From Gonatopus flavifemur (taxonomy: Eukaryota > Arthropoda > Insecta > Hymenoptera > Dryinidae), in NCBI GenBank assembly GCA_018340375.1, contig JAFFJZ010000020.1, forward strand, positions 1,364,001-1,428,000: DNA of 64,000 nucleotides, in the 5' to 3' direction. Positions 34,694-45,362 of the stretch are shown in pieces. The notes under the pieces were generated by a model that was not told the origin of the DNA, did no database searches, and was given only the letters and a program-made list of their open reading frames with translations. Every line of letters starts with the position of its first letter. Within the stretch, counting starts at the first letter, position 1. The translations under genes were made by a program, and so were the position numbers.

Positions 34694-34713
34694 GGCCCTT
34701 TTTCAGGGCCACA
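34694..34713 (+). promoter_or_regulatory. Histone-type stem-loop downstream of the transposase
   Basis: GGCCCT, loop TTTTC, AGGGCC then ACA: the histone mRNA 3' stem-loop consensus, except for a 5-nt instead of 4-nt loop. It lies about 80 nt after the transposase stop. The left inverted repeat keeps only the 3' half (TTTTCAGGGCC), because the deleted copy joins other sequence there. Confidence 0.5.
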
Positions 34714-35154
34714 TAGATGTGCGAAATCCGATCGCTCAACCTCCTCGTGGTGCACATCGGGTAACTCTAATGGCGACGGTGATCCTCAGAAGTTGAAAAA
34801 AAACACTGGAGAGTTAAATGCCGTTTTACACAGAAAGCAATACGAGTGTTTCATAAAACTCATTTTTCATCGATTAGAGCGCCATCTGTGCGGAATTCGG
34901 AAAAATGATCCAGACAAAAGTTTCTTGTTTTTCATCGTCAAATCTGAATCTGCAGTCAAAAATAGGGGATTTCATTCAAGAAACAAAAGTTGACCTCTGA
35001 ATGACCTTGAAGTTGAGATCCGAGGCCAAAGTCAAGGTCACCATCAGATGTCCCCCTCGGAATATCGCAACTTTTGTTCGAAATATTTTCCTCCGAAACT
35101 CCTTGTTTTTGAGTTATTCCGATATAAAAATTCAAATGGGACACCCTGTATATA

Positions 35155-35330
35155 GACGATTTGAAAATTTAGTGCGAGCTACTACAATTTTAGCTAATTT
35201 CACCACAAGGAAAGTAGGATGCAATTCAGCTATGGCGTATTTCGCATCAGCTGTGGTATATTTCACATGCGCTGTTGTAAAATCAACTAAAATCATGGTC
35301 GCTTGCACTAAATCTTCAATCATCCAAATA
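35155..35330. repeat. Hairpin repeat next to the Tc1-like element
   Basis: Imperfect palindrome: AATTTAGTGCGAGC... at about 35166 pairs with ...GCTTGCACTAAATC at about 35303-35320, and ATTTTAGCTAATTT with AAATCAACTAAAAT. Probably a small foldback MITE. Confidence 0.5.
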
Positions 35331-35397
35331 TTCATTCAATAAGATGTAAATTTTACAAGTTTGTTCCCTCAGTGTAACATCATGATTTTGATGTCAT

Positions 35398-35960
35398 TCG
35401 ATCACCGATTCTGTAGAAAGTCAGAGTCCTATCAATACTGGTACATTGCTGTCTTTTAAACATATTGAATAATCATACCAACTCTGGCCTAATGCTGGCA
35501 AGACTTCGCCTCACCACAACATCCGAGTTGCTAAGATCGTGATTTCAACGCCAGTCGACTACCGATTTCGTAATCAGTCAGAGTCTAATCAATACTGGCA
35601 CATCGTCGTCTATGGAACATATTGAATGCTAATACCAACTCTGGCTCAGTACTGGTGCAGTATTGTCTTGTCAATGGAACCGTGTTATCGGAAAAATTAG
35701 TGAAATTTCTATCCACTATCTATTCCATATCAGAAATATTCCATATTTTACTATCCAACTAACTCTGATTCGGTACTGGCACGGTTCCGTTTCTGTATGG
35801 TCTGGGTATTCTGTGAATATTATTAATTCGATACTGGCTCAAGACCGTCTGACCGTGCAAGCCAGTACTGTCTGAAATCCGGTAAACATTTGGCACCAGT
35901 TGAAAAACGGTAATGATTCTGAATGGGCACAGTTATCTCTGCCGAAGTCTGGCAAGTGCA
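35398..35960. repeat. Degenerate tandem repeat, about 165 bp period
   Basis: Blocks TCAGAGTCYWATCAATACTGG, ACATATTGAATRMTMATACC and AACTCTGGCYYARTRCTGG recur about 165 bp apart (from 35398 and 35563), with further decayed units to about 35960. Confidence 0.5.
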
Positions 35961-36089
35961 ACTTGGCCAGCACCGCGTCATTTGTCAACTCTGGCTATTT
36001 CTACATGGGGATTTGCGCGCAATACGCTTGTACGCCCACGATGCGACGCACATGGATAAGCTTATGCACCCAAATTGCACGCGAACCTA

Positions 36090-36342
36090 CACTGTGAAAA
36101 ATTTTGATAGGAAACTTCCAAAGCAAAGTTTGGAAATCTTTTTTTCAAATATTTTTTAGTAGATTTACAAACAATTTTAGTAAATTGACAAACAATTTGT
36201 GTAAACGGACAAACCTTATTCGGAAAATCGCTAAAATTGTTTGAAAATTCACTAAAATTGTTTGTAAATCTACTGAAAAATATTTGAAAAAAAGATTTCC
36301 AAACTTTGCTTTGGAAGTTTCTTATCAAAATTTTTCACAGTG
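36090..36342. mobile_element. CACTG MITE
   Basis: Ends CACTGTGAAAAATTTTGAT and ATCAAAATTTTTCACAGTG (left arm with a one-base difference further in), TA on both sides (36088-36089 and 36343-36344), 253 bp, arms over 90 bp. Confidence 0.75.
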
Positions 36343-36469
36343 TAGGGGGGAGCTTCAAAATGTTATTCGGGTATGTACACTGTAGCGCCTCAGAGAACTT
36401 TTGCTTTTTTCGAGGTTTTTTTTCATGTCCTTGGTTCAATTCTCGATACAAAATTCCTGCCTCTCTCCA

Positions 36470-36568
36470 TACAGCACCACAGTCCCAGAAAAATTCATAA
36501 AGAATTCTTATTGAACCGATCGTGTTCTTCATGAATTCTATAAGAATTCTTCTGGGACTGTGGTGCTG
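36470..36568. repeat. Compact hairpin element
   Basis: CAGCACCACAGTCCCAGAA at the left and TTCTGGGACTGTGGTGCTG at the right are perfect complements, with GAATTCTTA-type inner arms and a short loop. It could be a hairpin-transcript source or a minimal MITE. Confidence 0.55.
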
Positions 36569-37416
36569 TGGGGGTCTGTAATATAAACGACACCCTTCTA
36601 CCGTGAGATGTATTCAACGATTAATCTGAGAATAGATTTCGCTCAATCACCTGTCCACCTTTAGTTGCGCAACGATGTCACCTCCGTGGTACAAATGCAT
36701 GAGTGAAATTTCAATGAAATAAAAAAACAAAATCTACTCTCATTAAAAACGATGATCCAATGAATCACAAAAAATATAACCGTCGACTTCTTAACGAATT
36801 TATATTCAATTAAAATATTTCTCTCATTCTACATTCTCATTCTCTATTGAGCGTTATGATTGAATGTTCCGCAATTAAAATATACATCCGTTGTGTGTAG
36901 ATATTAAGAAAAATAATTGCAGTACAGTGACACAAGTACAAAGATCTTCGGCACAAAAGAGGTACGAAGAAGAGGAACGTTTTTTCATCTTCTACTTCTT
37001 TGTCCAGACTCATCTGTTCTTTACCATGCCATTATAACATATTCTTGTAATCTCATTATACTCAACTTGGGTAAACCATCTCTCTTCTCCTCTTATCGTC
37101 GGAAGTATAGCAATTAGTCGTGAATCGTTATGTGGTATGGTACACTAATACATTTGCATGTGCGTTCGCATAATACCAAGGCACATGTGTTCATATATTC
37201 GCGTGCTACACGTGCGGTAATCAGTTTCATAATCTGAGGTTATCTTAGTCCGCCGCCATACTTTTTTCCTTTTACCATCATCCTCTCTCCGGTAACGGTC
37301 CAGTACACAAATATATTTTTTACTATTTCTAAACGGAAATCGAATAATGGACCCGTACAGCACCACAGATTGCCGTAATGTCTCATTCATATTTCGATCT
37401 TTCACTTTCATTACAT
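36569..37416. other. No gene seen
   Basis: Short frames only. No repeats or motifs recognised. Confidence 0.35.
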
Positions 37417-37733
37417 CCCAAGCAGCAACAGAAGTTCAAAGTATATACGGAATTGAAACGTTCGTAGAATGTACGAATAAGATACGAAGAATATATAGAA
37501 AATGTTCCTAGAATATTCGAAGCAGACTGTTTTAAACATATTCAGAAAGTACATAGTACATTCGAAATGTAGGATATTCATTCAATCGACGTTCGATTGA
37601 CATGCCGTTGTATATTCGATGACATACGTTCGATGAATATGCATAGCACCTATGAAACGGTCTCATTCGAATGTGCATAGAACATATTTCGATTATTCGA
37701 AGAACGTTCGTAGTATATTCTGGTGTTACTTCG
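37417..37733. mobile_element. CCC-class MITE rich in GAACGTTC words
   Basis: Begins CCCAAGCAGCAAC and ends GTTACTTCGG (decayed). The interior shows many ATTCGA, GAACGTTC and ATTCGAA words. An inverted relative is at 39395-39678. Confidence 0.55.
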
Positions 37734-37991
37734 GACTTAAGTATACTTCCACAGAAATACGTCAAAAATCTGTCAATTGAAATGCTACATACATACTTGC
37801 AATGTCTCAAATATATTACGAAAGAACCGTTACAATGAAATATTTTAGGAAACATTGCAGAAATAATTCAGAAATATTGCATTGGAATGTAAGATTAGCG
37901 GACATTGCAATATCTCTGAAAGGACTCTGAAATCTCAGTGTGACATACAGCAATATCATAGGAATATTTCAATGTTTCAAATGTTAGATTT

Positions 37992-38292
37992 CCCAGAGGA
38001 CAAAAATGACATCAGAAATGACGTGGTATGACAGGATAAAATGGACCCCTTCTCCAAAGCTCCAAATGACGTGAAAAATCACGTTGCGAACGACGTAGCT
38101 ATTAGGAATCGACTTCAATGATACGTCGAAATGACATTATAAATGACGTTATAATGTCTCACGTCATTTTTCACGTCATTTCGACGTATCATTGAACTCG
38201 ATTCCTAATAGCCACTTAATAGAGCTTTGGGGAAGGGGTCCATGTTATCATGTTATAGCACGTCATTTTTTATGTCAATTTTTTCCTCTGGG
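37992..38292. mobile_element. CCC-class palindromic MITE, about 300 bp
   Basis: CCCAGAGGACAAAAATGACAT and its approximate reverse complement ATGTCAATTTTTTCCTCTGGG bound the element. TT flanks both sides (37990-37991 and 38293-38294). Inner arms share GGACCCCTTC...CCAAAGCT and several ATGACGT words. Confidence 0.7.
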
Positions 38293-39394
38293 TTATGCAA
38301 TCTGAATGAAATCTTCGGTGCTGTATGGGGATCCTCATATGACTCTCGATATTGTCCATTCCTTCCAACATTCGCCCCGAAACAAGATATTAAATACAAT
38401 TTGTAAATTCTTGTCTTGACGATAAATTGTGTGAGAGAGGAAAGAAGGAAAACAAGAAAAACAAGAAAAGAAAGGAGTGTAATAATCGTGTACCACCATT
38501 TGCTTTTATTTTCCATCAATTTCATATCACTTACGATCTATCAATGCTATTTTGATTCATCGTGACGATTTGGGAATTAAAGGGATAGGTCGAATTGAAC
38601 GGGTTTAAATTTCTTTTATTTTCCCCCTATCGGAATACCAAGCGTTAAATATATTTGATGTCAAATTTTTCCACATCGTTATTCGTCAACTGTTGTTACC
38701 ATGAGCAATTACTTGACGCTTTTAACTCACGGAGCCTTATTCCGTTTGTTATTCTTCTCTTCGACAATATAATCCAAGAAATATATAATTTGCATGGACA
38801 ATAGGCCTGGTCATAAATGTCCTGTTGTTGCAATACCAAGAAAGATCCAAAGTGGGTCACGAAGATCACTTGCTCGCAGTATTGACACTGTGCATACAAC
38901 AATCTTCCTGGTAAGGCGTGCCACAGGTCGTTTTTTGACGATATATTCTCATTTGACGTACAACTTTACGGTTGGCGTATACATAATTACACAGGTCTTC
39001 TTGGGTATATATCGTACGCGTGAATATCTGTGATACGTCACGATTCCAAGTTCTTTACATAAAATATAATAACTTCCGTTCAAAAGTAGAAACTCTCAAG
39101 CGAGTTGCAAGCTGAAACAAGCAATCGCCTCTTTTGAATGAGATTTTTACTTCATTATCTAGGGTAATCATCTATATTCTCCATTACATTGAATAATGAA
39201 AAAATGTAAGGACTCAATACAGGAGATTCTTCAGTTTTACTCTTTTGTGCGATAATAGTTAATTCCCACAAATGGTGCCATAACCGTATACTACTTATAG
39301 GAATGCGTGATTCGACGCATTAGCGATTAATGAGGAAATCTAGAATTCAACTGAATTGGATCCATTAGAAGAATGATTTCCATCAACACAACAT
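38293..39394. other. No gene seen
   Basis: No conserved-looking frame. A predicted 90-codon minus-strand frame at 38253-38525 has one hydrophobic stretch, but it overlaps the MITE end and has no other support. Confidence 0.35.
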
Positions 39395-39678
39395 CCCAAG
39401 TAGTAATATACTATGAATGTTCTTCGAATATTCGAAATATGTTCTATGCACATTCCAATGAGACTATTTCATCGGTGCTATGCATATTCATCGAAGGTAT
39501 GTAATCGAATATACGACGGCACGTTAATTGAACGTCGATTGAATGAATGTCGTACATTTCCAATATACTATGTACGTTCTATATATCTAGTATATTTGAA
39601 ACAGTCTCATTCGAACATTCTATGAACGTTCATTATCATGTTCTTCGTATCTCATTCGTTCATTCATTGCTGCTTGGG
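39395..39678. mobile_element. CCC-class MITE, inverted relative of 37417-37733
   Basis: CCCAAGTAGTAATATAC at the left, TTGCTGCTTGGG at the right, AT on both sides (39393-39394 and 39679-39680). Read reversed it aligns with 37417-37733 over most of its length. Confidence 0.65.
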
Positions 39679-39743
39679 ATTTTTCTTTGCAATCAGTGTT
39701 TCGCTGTACTAGCTTGGAAGAATCGCTAAAAGAACAACCAACC

Positions 39744-39852
39744 CAGTGAAGAAAAATTCATTGGATAGGGGAGGGTCGATTCCGCAATCTTTCGGTTTCT
39801 AATTCAACCTGCTAGCGCTTAAGCCACCCTACCGATTGAATTTTTCTTGTTC
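39744..39852 (-). other. tRNA-like SINE fragment
   Basis: On the minus strand GGGTGGCTTAAGCGCTAGC gives an A-box-like block, and GCGGAATCGACCCTC follows about 40 bases later in the B-box position. The fragment is framed by GAAAAATTCA/TGAATTTTTC inverted ends. No intact tRNA fold. Confidence 0.4.
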
Positions 39853-39963
39853 AAAGATTACATATAGCTTCAGCGGAATGTTGCAAATTTAATTTGGCAA
39901 AACTGCATGTAAACAAATAATTATTCTAGAGGTTAAATATAGAGATCTTATTTTCATTCGGGA

Positions 39964-40125
39964 AATTAGAAACTCGAGAACTCGGATACCCGAGTATGAT
40001 TTGATTAATCGGGTATTACCCGAGTATGTCAAATATTGCTCGTATATTACTCGTATTACTCGTATCATCCGAGTGATACGAGTAATACGAGTAATACGCG
40101 GGTAATACGGGTCATACGGGTTCAT
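39964..40125. repeat. GTATTACTC/CCCGAGTA minisatellite, long allele
   Basis: ACTCGTATTACTCGTATC-like 9-bp units on one strand and TACCCGAGTAT blocks, longer than the left-arm copy at 32715-32797. This indicates array length change since the arms separated. Confidence 0.7.
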
Positions 40126-40211
40126 TCATCAATAAACTAAAATGAGAAGTATTCCGTTGCAGGCATATTAATACTAGCGTTTCCATTATTTTGAACCCAC
40201 TAGTTCTCCTG

Positions 40212-40429
40212 CACTGAGACGAAATTAGAGTTAAATTTACTATGCGATCTTAGGGATGGGGGAACATACTGACACCTAATTAAATTTACTATAAAACATT
40301 GTAAATTTAATCAAGTTTCTATCATGCCATAGTAAATTCCAACACATTATACTCAACTTCATCAGGTGTCAATATGTTCCCCCATTCCTAAGATCACATA
40401 GTGAATTCAACTCTAATTTCGTCTCAGTG
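40212..40429. mobile_element. CACTG MITE, right arm
   Basis: Ortholog of 32399-32619 in reverse orientation; same CACTGAGACGAAATTAGAG ends. Confidence 0.75.
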
Positions 40430-41116
40430 TGACAGCACAGCTACTGCTCCTCTACTTAGGATTTTGGTGGAATGAAGAAATGCTGCTAGAGAGATGAAAG
40501 TCGCAAAGATAAACAAGGGATGAGCATTCGTCTCGGTTGAAGCAACGGAAAAATATTTTTCTGAATCACTATAAAAAATTCCCTGATAGAAAACATTCTA
40601 GCTTCTACTCTGGCGCGAATAAGTGAACGCTCGTGCGAAAGATACGCCTGGAATGATTTTTACTAGGTTTTCTTTGTAGATTTACAAAAGAATTTTACAG
40701 TTCTTTACACGAACATTTCTTCTAATCGATTTTCAAACAAAATTTTGTGAATTGAAAATCTTCTGAGGGCTTGGTTTTCTCATGTGCTGATAATCCTGAT
40801 GTCAACTACGCGAAGATGTGTTAAAATAAAGATAAATACCTCATATTAAAACCCCTAATAGTCTCACATGAGTTTTACTTGCGTTGGTTGAGAGATGAGC
40901 TGTGAGTGAAAAATCATTTTGAGGCTTTTTTCAACACAAACAAGTAATCAATGTACTAATTAATTAGCAGAGTATATTGATTTCAAGACAAAATGTTTAT
41001 TTATATGAAGCAGGGAATGGAATCACATTAAATCTTATAAGAATTTCTACCAATGTTCATTCGAATTAAACAAAAGTAACAGGTCAGGTCAAATGAAACG
41101 AAAAACAAGGTATTCT

Positions 41117-43571
41117 TCATATAGCAGGTTGATCGGATAATCTTTCTTGAATTAGGTGTCTATTTTGACGTAGAAAAACAAGGGTATTGACATTTTCGGG
41201 CAACAAATTACTCCTCTTGGTTGTCACCACATTTCCCGCAGTAGAAAATACTCTTTCGGAACTAGCAGAAGTTGCAGGTATGCTCAGATAAATTTCAGCT
41301 AATTTAGCGAGAGAAGGAAAGGTACTTTCATGAGTTTTCCACCATATAAGTGGATCCATGTTCACATTCAACACTGGATTGGTGGTGCACAGAAAAAATT
41401 GGTGCTCCTCATTTGCAGTGTGATGTTTAGCCTGGAAGATGAAATCCAAAGCAGTTGAAACCGTATCCTCTGCTTCTTCTATTTATTCAGCCTGATTACT
41501 GGTTTTACCCAATGTCTTCATATCACGTTTTATCTTATCCATAATTTTCTGTCTCATATCTGGAGATTCAGCTTTCAAATCTTCATATCTGGGATCCAAA
41601 AAGAACGCAATTTGTGCAGGAATGATAATATCTCCAGCACATAAATCCATACTGAAACGATCAGTAGGTGAAGTTGTGATGAGGTTTTTAAATGTTGTTG
41701 TATCTTCGTCATCAAATGTAGGAGGATTAAAATGCCTATCTATAAGCCCATACATAATGAGACGAACTTGTGAAAACGTTACAGTTGATTCTGAGCAAAG
41801 TATAGTTGTTGCCATTTGTAAGGGTTTTAGAAGTTGCACCATACTATCGACTGTAATCCAGTTGCTTTCTGTCATTTGTAATTTCATTGCAATGTTGGGT
41901 TTTGTAATATTACGATCTGCGAGTACCAAGGACACTGGGTGTCTATTATATTGGAGACGCTCCTACATGCAAAAGGGAGAATCCCATCTTGTTGGACATC
42001 TTTGGATGAGTTCTTTCGGTTTTATTTCCAACTGATTTTGTTTTTCAACGAGACTTGCGGTTGCAATATTCGAATGATTAAAATGTTGTACTATTTTGCT
42101 GCAACAATTTGATATATCGATTAAATTTCTTACACTTGTAATAGCATGATTCACGCAAGGTTGCAACGTATGAGCAGCAAAAGGAAAACTGTACTCAACG
42201 AATTCAGTGAGCGGAATTGCATTAACGACATTCAGTGCGTTATCATGACTGCTGCTTTGATTTTTCCAGTAAGATTCCAATCCTGTATTACCGAATCTAT
42301 GAATATCGCTGAATTTTCGGCTAGGTGCCGGTCTTCAAAAGGTGATGAACATAAAGTATAATTTTATATTTCCCAATTCATATCAATAAAATGGGCAGTG
42401 GTTGAAACAAAACTATCTTGTGCTCTTGGTGAACAAGCGTCAGTTGTTGAGTTAATAGAATCTGCTCGAGTCAATTTCTGTTCTACTATAGTTCGCACAT
42501 CATGATGAAGAATTTGAAGTCTTTCACGAATTGTTTCAGCAATTGGAACTTTATATCCAGATTCTAAAACTTCCATGAACTCTTTGAATCCCTCACTCTC
42601 TACGGAAGAAATAGGCATCATATTAATGGCAATCATTCATGCAATGGCTTGAGAAATTTCTTCTTGTCTGATTGCGGTGCATGTTCTAGGTCCTTGCAGT
42701 CGACGTCGTTTATTATTATTCCCTTTATCCAATTGAGAGTCTTCAGGCTGACTGCTTTGATTCACTGTATTGTGTGAAAGGTCTTGGATATCAAGCGGGG
42801 ATCCAACAGTTGTTCCTGGACTTTAGAAGAATAAACATGTAATGGATATTTTGAATCATTTTTAGTGTACTGATAGAGAGGACGTACACTGAAAAAAATT
42901 ACAGTTCTTGTGAAAATGCCAAATGCTTCTGACACTGATGCAAAAGATAGGATGAACGGACCATTACGATAACAATGGCATACCCACGCAGCTTGTTGGT
43001 CTCGATATAGTCATAAAGAATTATTTATACATTTGTTAGGGGCTCCTGTAAAGGTCTTCATCATGACAGTTTGGAATGAGTTCTTTATGAAACTCTGATA
43101 TTTGAATAGCGTTCTCGAAGGATCCTTTATGAACTCTTTTGGGACTGACATAACGGGAGCTCAGTTGGGACATGCCAGTGCTGCATGGGTAGTTGATATA
43201 ACGATATGATATCTGTTTTTCAACTATATAAATTCTTCTTGAACCCATATGCATCGTTATATCAATGAGGATCTCATTTTTATACTGGTGCGTTTATTGA
43301 ATCACGAACAATATTGGGAAAGGAATGTAATTTTTTTACAGTGTAACTTTTGAATTAAATAAAAATATTAAGATAGTAATATTTACTTGTTGTCAACTTC
43401 TGCTTCCTTTCGTGAATTTTCATCCTGTTTATGAATGGCTTTTATGTGTCTTGCAATTGCAGAGGTCGAAAAATTGTAACTTAGTATTACATTACGAATG
43501 TTGCGTTTCGCATCCTTCCCATCTTCTGACGCGGTGGCGTATTGCCACACCCAACTTTCCGGTTTTGGCAT
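41117..43571 (-). pseudogene. hAT-1 transposase, right-arm copy
   Basis: Minus strand. Exon 1 (43571-43383) keeps an open BED exon with SWVWQYATA and HIKAIH, but the Cys pair has mutated (CSIC in the other copy reads RNIR here). The main exon (about 42760-41117) carries the same hAT blocks as the left-arm copy, including RCPTRWDS and ATSASSERVFSTAG. It retains the 44 bp missing from the left copy, but has its own stops and shifts (for example TAA near 41484 and shifts near 41950 and 42365). The two copies decayed independently, so each records features the other has lost. Confidence 0.85.
42887..43343. mobile_element. CACTG MITE in the hAT-1 intron, right arm
   Basis: Reverse-oriented ortholog of 29527-29983, with CACTGAAAAAAATTACAG and a CAGTG end, TA on both sides. 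Confidence 0.7.
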
Positions 43572-43679
43572 AACGATTCAAATAAAACCACATTGATTCA
43601 ATAATCAAGTTGAAAACAGTACGAAGTGAAAAATTATAAACTCTGAAGTTGCACCACAACGCGAAGTTTGTTTTTATTT

Positions 43680-43814
43680 CATAAATCTTTTTCAAGATCA
43701 TCAATTGAAATATAATAATAAACGACATCGATTTTGGACACCTAAAACATGCACTGCAACTAGACAAGAAAAAATTTCTCAAGCCATTGCAAGAATGATT
43801 GCCATTAATCGATG
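43680..43814 (+). pseudogene. hAT-2 transposase, first piece (right arm)
   Basis: Plus-strand start of the hAT main exon (AAACGACATCG, ACATGCACTGCAACTAGACA, CAAGCCATTGCAAG). It is cut at 43815-43822 by the 13.5-kb insertion and resumes at 57282. It lies head to head with hAT-1 (43571), as in the left arm. Confidence 0.75.
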
Positions 43815-44228
43815 CTTATTCTCAGGGCCGGTCCTAGGTATTTTGCCGCCCTAGGCGAAATCCCAAGACGCCGCCCACTACCCTGTAAAAAACCTGTCAA
43901 TTACAGTGAATGGTATATTCGCATCGTAAATTCGCAATTGAACACGAAAATTAGGATATTTGGTTCCCACATAACACATATCGCGTTAGGAATATGCCAC
44001 GCACATTATATTTGAAATTTCGACATGTGATAGGCACATTCGAGGTCATGTTCTCCACGTTCAAGGGATGTGTAAGGCATATAGAAATGTCCGGGGATAT
44101 ATCCAGAATTTGGAACATGAGAGCAATATGCCCACTTCACAGGTTATTCATCTTCTTTCTTTGTGCAATTCAAGTTGGATCCATGTTCAGTGCACGTTCC
44201 ATGCATGTATGATGCACGTTCATTGTGC

Positions 44229-44462
44229 ACAGAAAAAAGTATTCTTTTGAATCTAAGAAATTGTTATTTGAATAGGTTTGAATAAGTATTTTTTTGATAG
44301 AAATAAATGTTTTTTTCATGCAAACAAATTCATCATTTGATTCTCATTTCAGATAAAAAATTTGTCAGTATCAAAAAAATATTTATTTTCTTCCAAGAAA
44401 TATTTATTCGGATCTATTCAAACCACAGTTTCTTAGATCCATAGAAATCCTCTTCTTCTGTG
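44229..44462. mobile_element. MITE with CACAGAA ends
   Basis: CACAGAAAAAAGTATTC...ATCTAAGAAATTG on the left and its decayed complement (CAGTTTCTTAGATCC...CTTCTTCTGTG) on the right, with inner AATAAATATTT arms. About 234 bp, no coding frame. Confidence 0.55.
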
Positions 44463-45362
44463 TATATGCACGGATGATACAAAATGTACTCCTCTCTCCC
44501 CTTATAACGACATATTCTAGGATAAAGAAAAACTGTTCTTCTTTCAGCAGAATTCAATTTGAGTCTTGGATTTTGAAACATAACCACTCCCAAATTTCTC
44601 ACGAACTCGAAATATATTCTCAATTTGGACCATTGCAAACCTTAAATGTCTATTATATTTTCAAGTTGGGGAAAGGGTGGGACATATTTAAATGTTCCAA
44701 CACATATTCAAACGTTCTTCGTCTTCAAGTTATTCACAATGGAGTATGTAATATGTGGGGGAAAAAGAAATAATGAATTTTATATAATAACTATTATTTG
44801 GACAGAATATGAAAGACAGTCCGTTCTCGAATACCAGGAATAAGGAATCTCACAATGATAATATTTGGATGAATAGAAAAATAATATATTTCAGATCAGA
44901 CATGGTAAATACATTTTTTTTTAGCATGTCATAAGAACAAGCAAATTCGGAAACAATAAAATAAAATGTCTTTGAATTTTCTCGTGGCTCTTTGCTTTTT
45001 TCCACTTATAAATCATAGTTTCATATTCCAGCTAGATGAAACAAAATATACGTATGAACATCTGAATCACGTGAAGACATGTAATTTTTTATCATGACCC
45101 TTATGATTATTCATGATGTAGATAATCTAGGAATTGTACTACGTGTGTACAATCGAATGGTTTGGATGAATGTTAACCAATTTAGTTGAAAAAAGTAAAA
45201 AATTGAAAATGATAAAATTAACCGTATATCATCATGTTGTGGTGGTACCTAATGATTTGGGGATGGGTGATTTGTTATGTTTCTGTAAATTTAAAAAATA
45301 AATATATATAATGATATTCAATTGAAGTGAAGATATCACATTTGATATAAGAATTATTGTTC

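Larger units (their letters stand above)
32825..35150 (+). mobile_element. Tc1/mariner-superfamily element with about 450-bp inverted repeats
   Basis: Starts TACAGGGTGTCCCATTTG and ends with its reverse complement, TA duplicated outside (32823-32824 and 35151-35152). The inverted repeats reach about 33272 on the left and 34702 on the right. Beyond the left repeat, 33273-33390 is a minus-strand piece of a transposase 3' region. The left repeat therefore looks like an inverted copy of the 3' end of a deleted relative. Confidence 0.85.

Noticed and set aside
37431..39680. CRISPR-like or clustered short repeats (GAACGTTC, ATTCGAA words)
   Set aside because: Spacing is irregular, words are palindromic and lie inside MITEs in an animal genome; no array structure.
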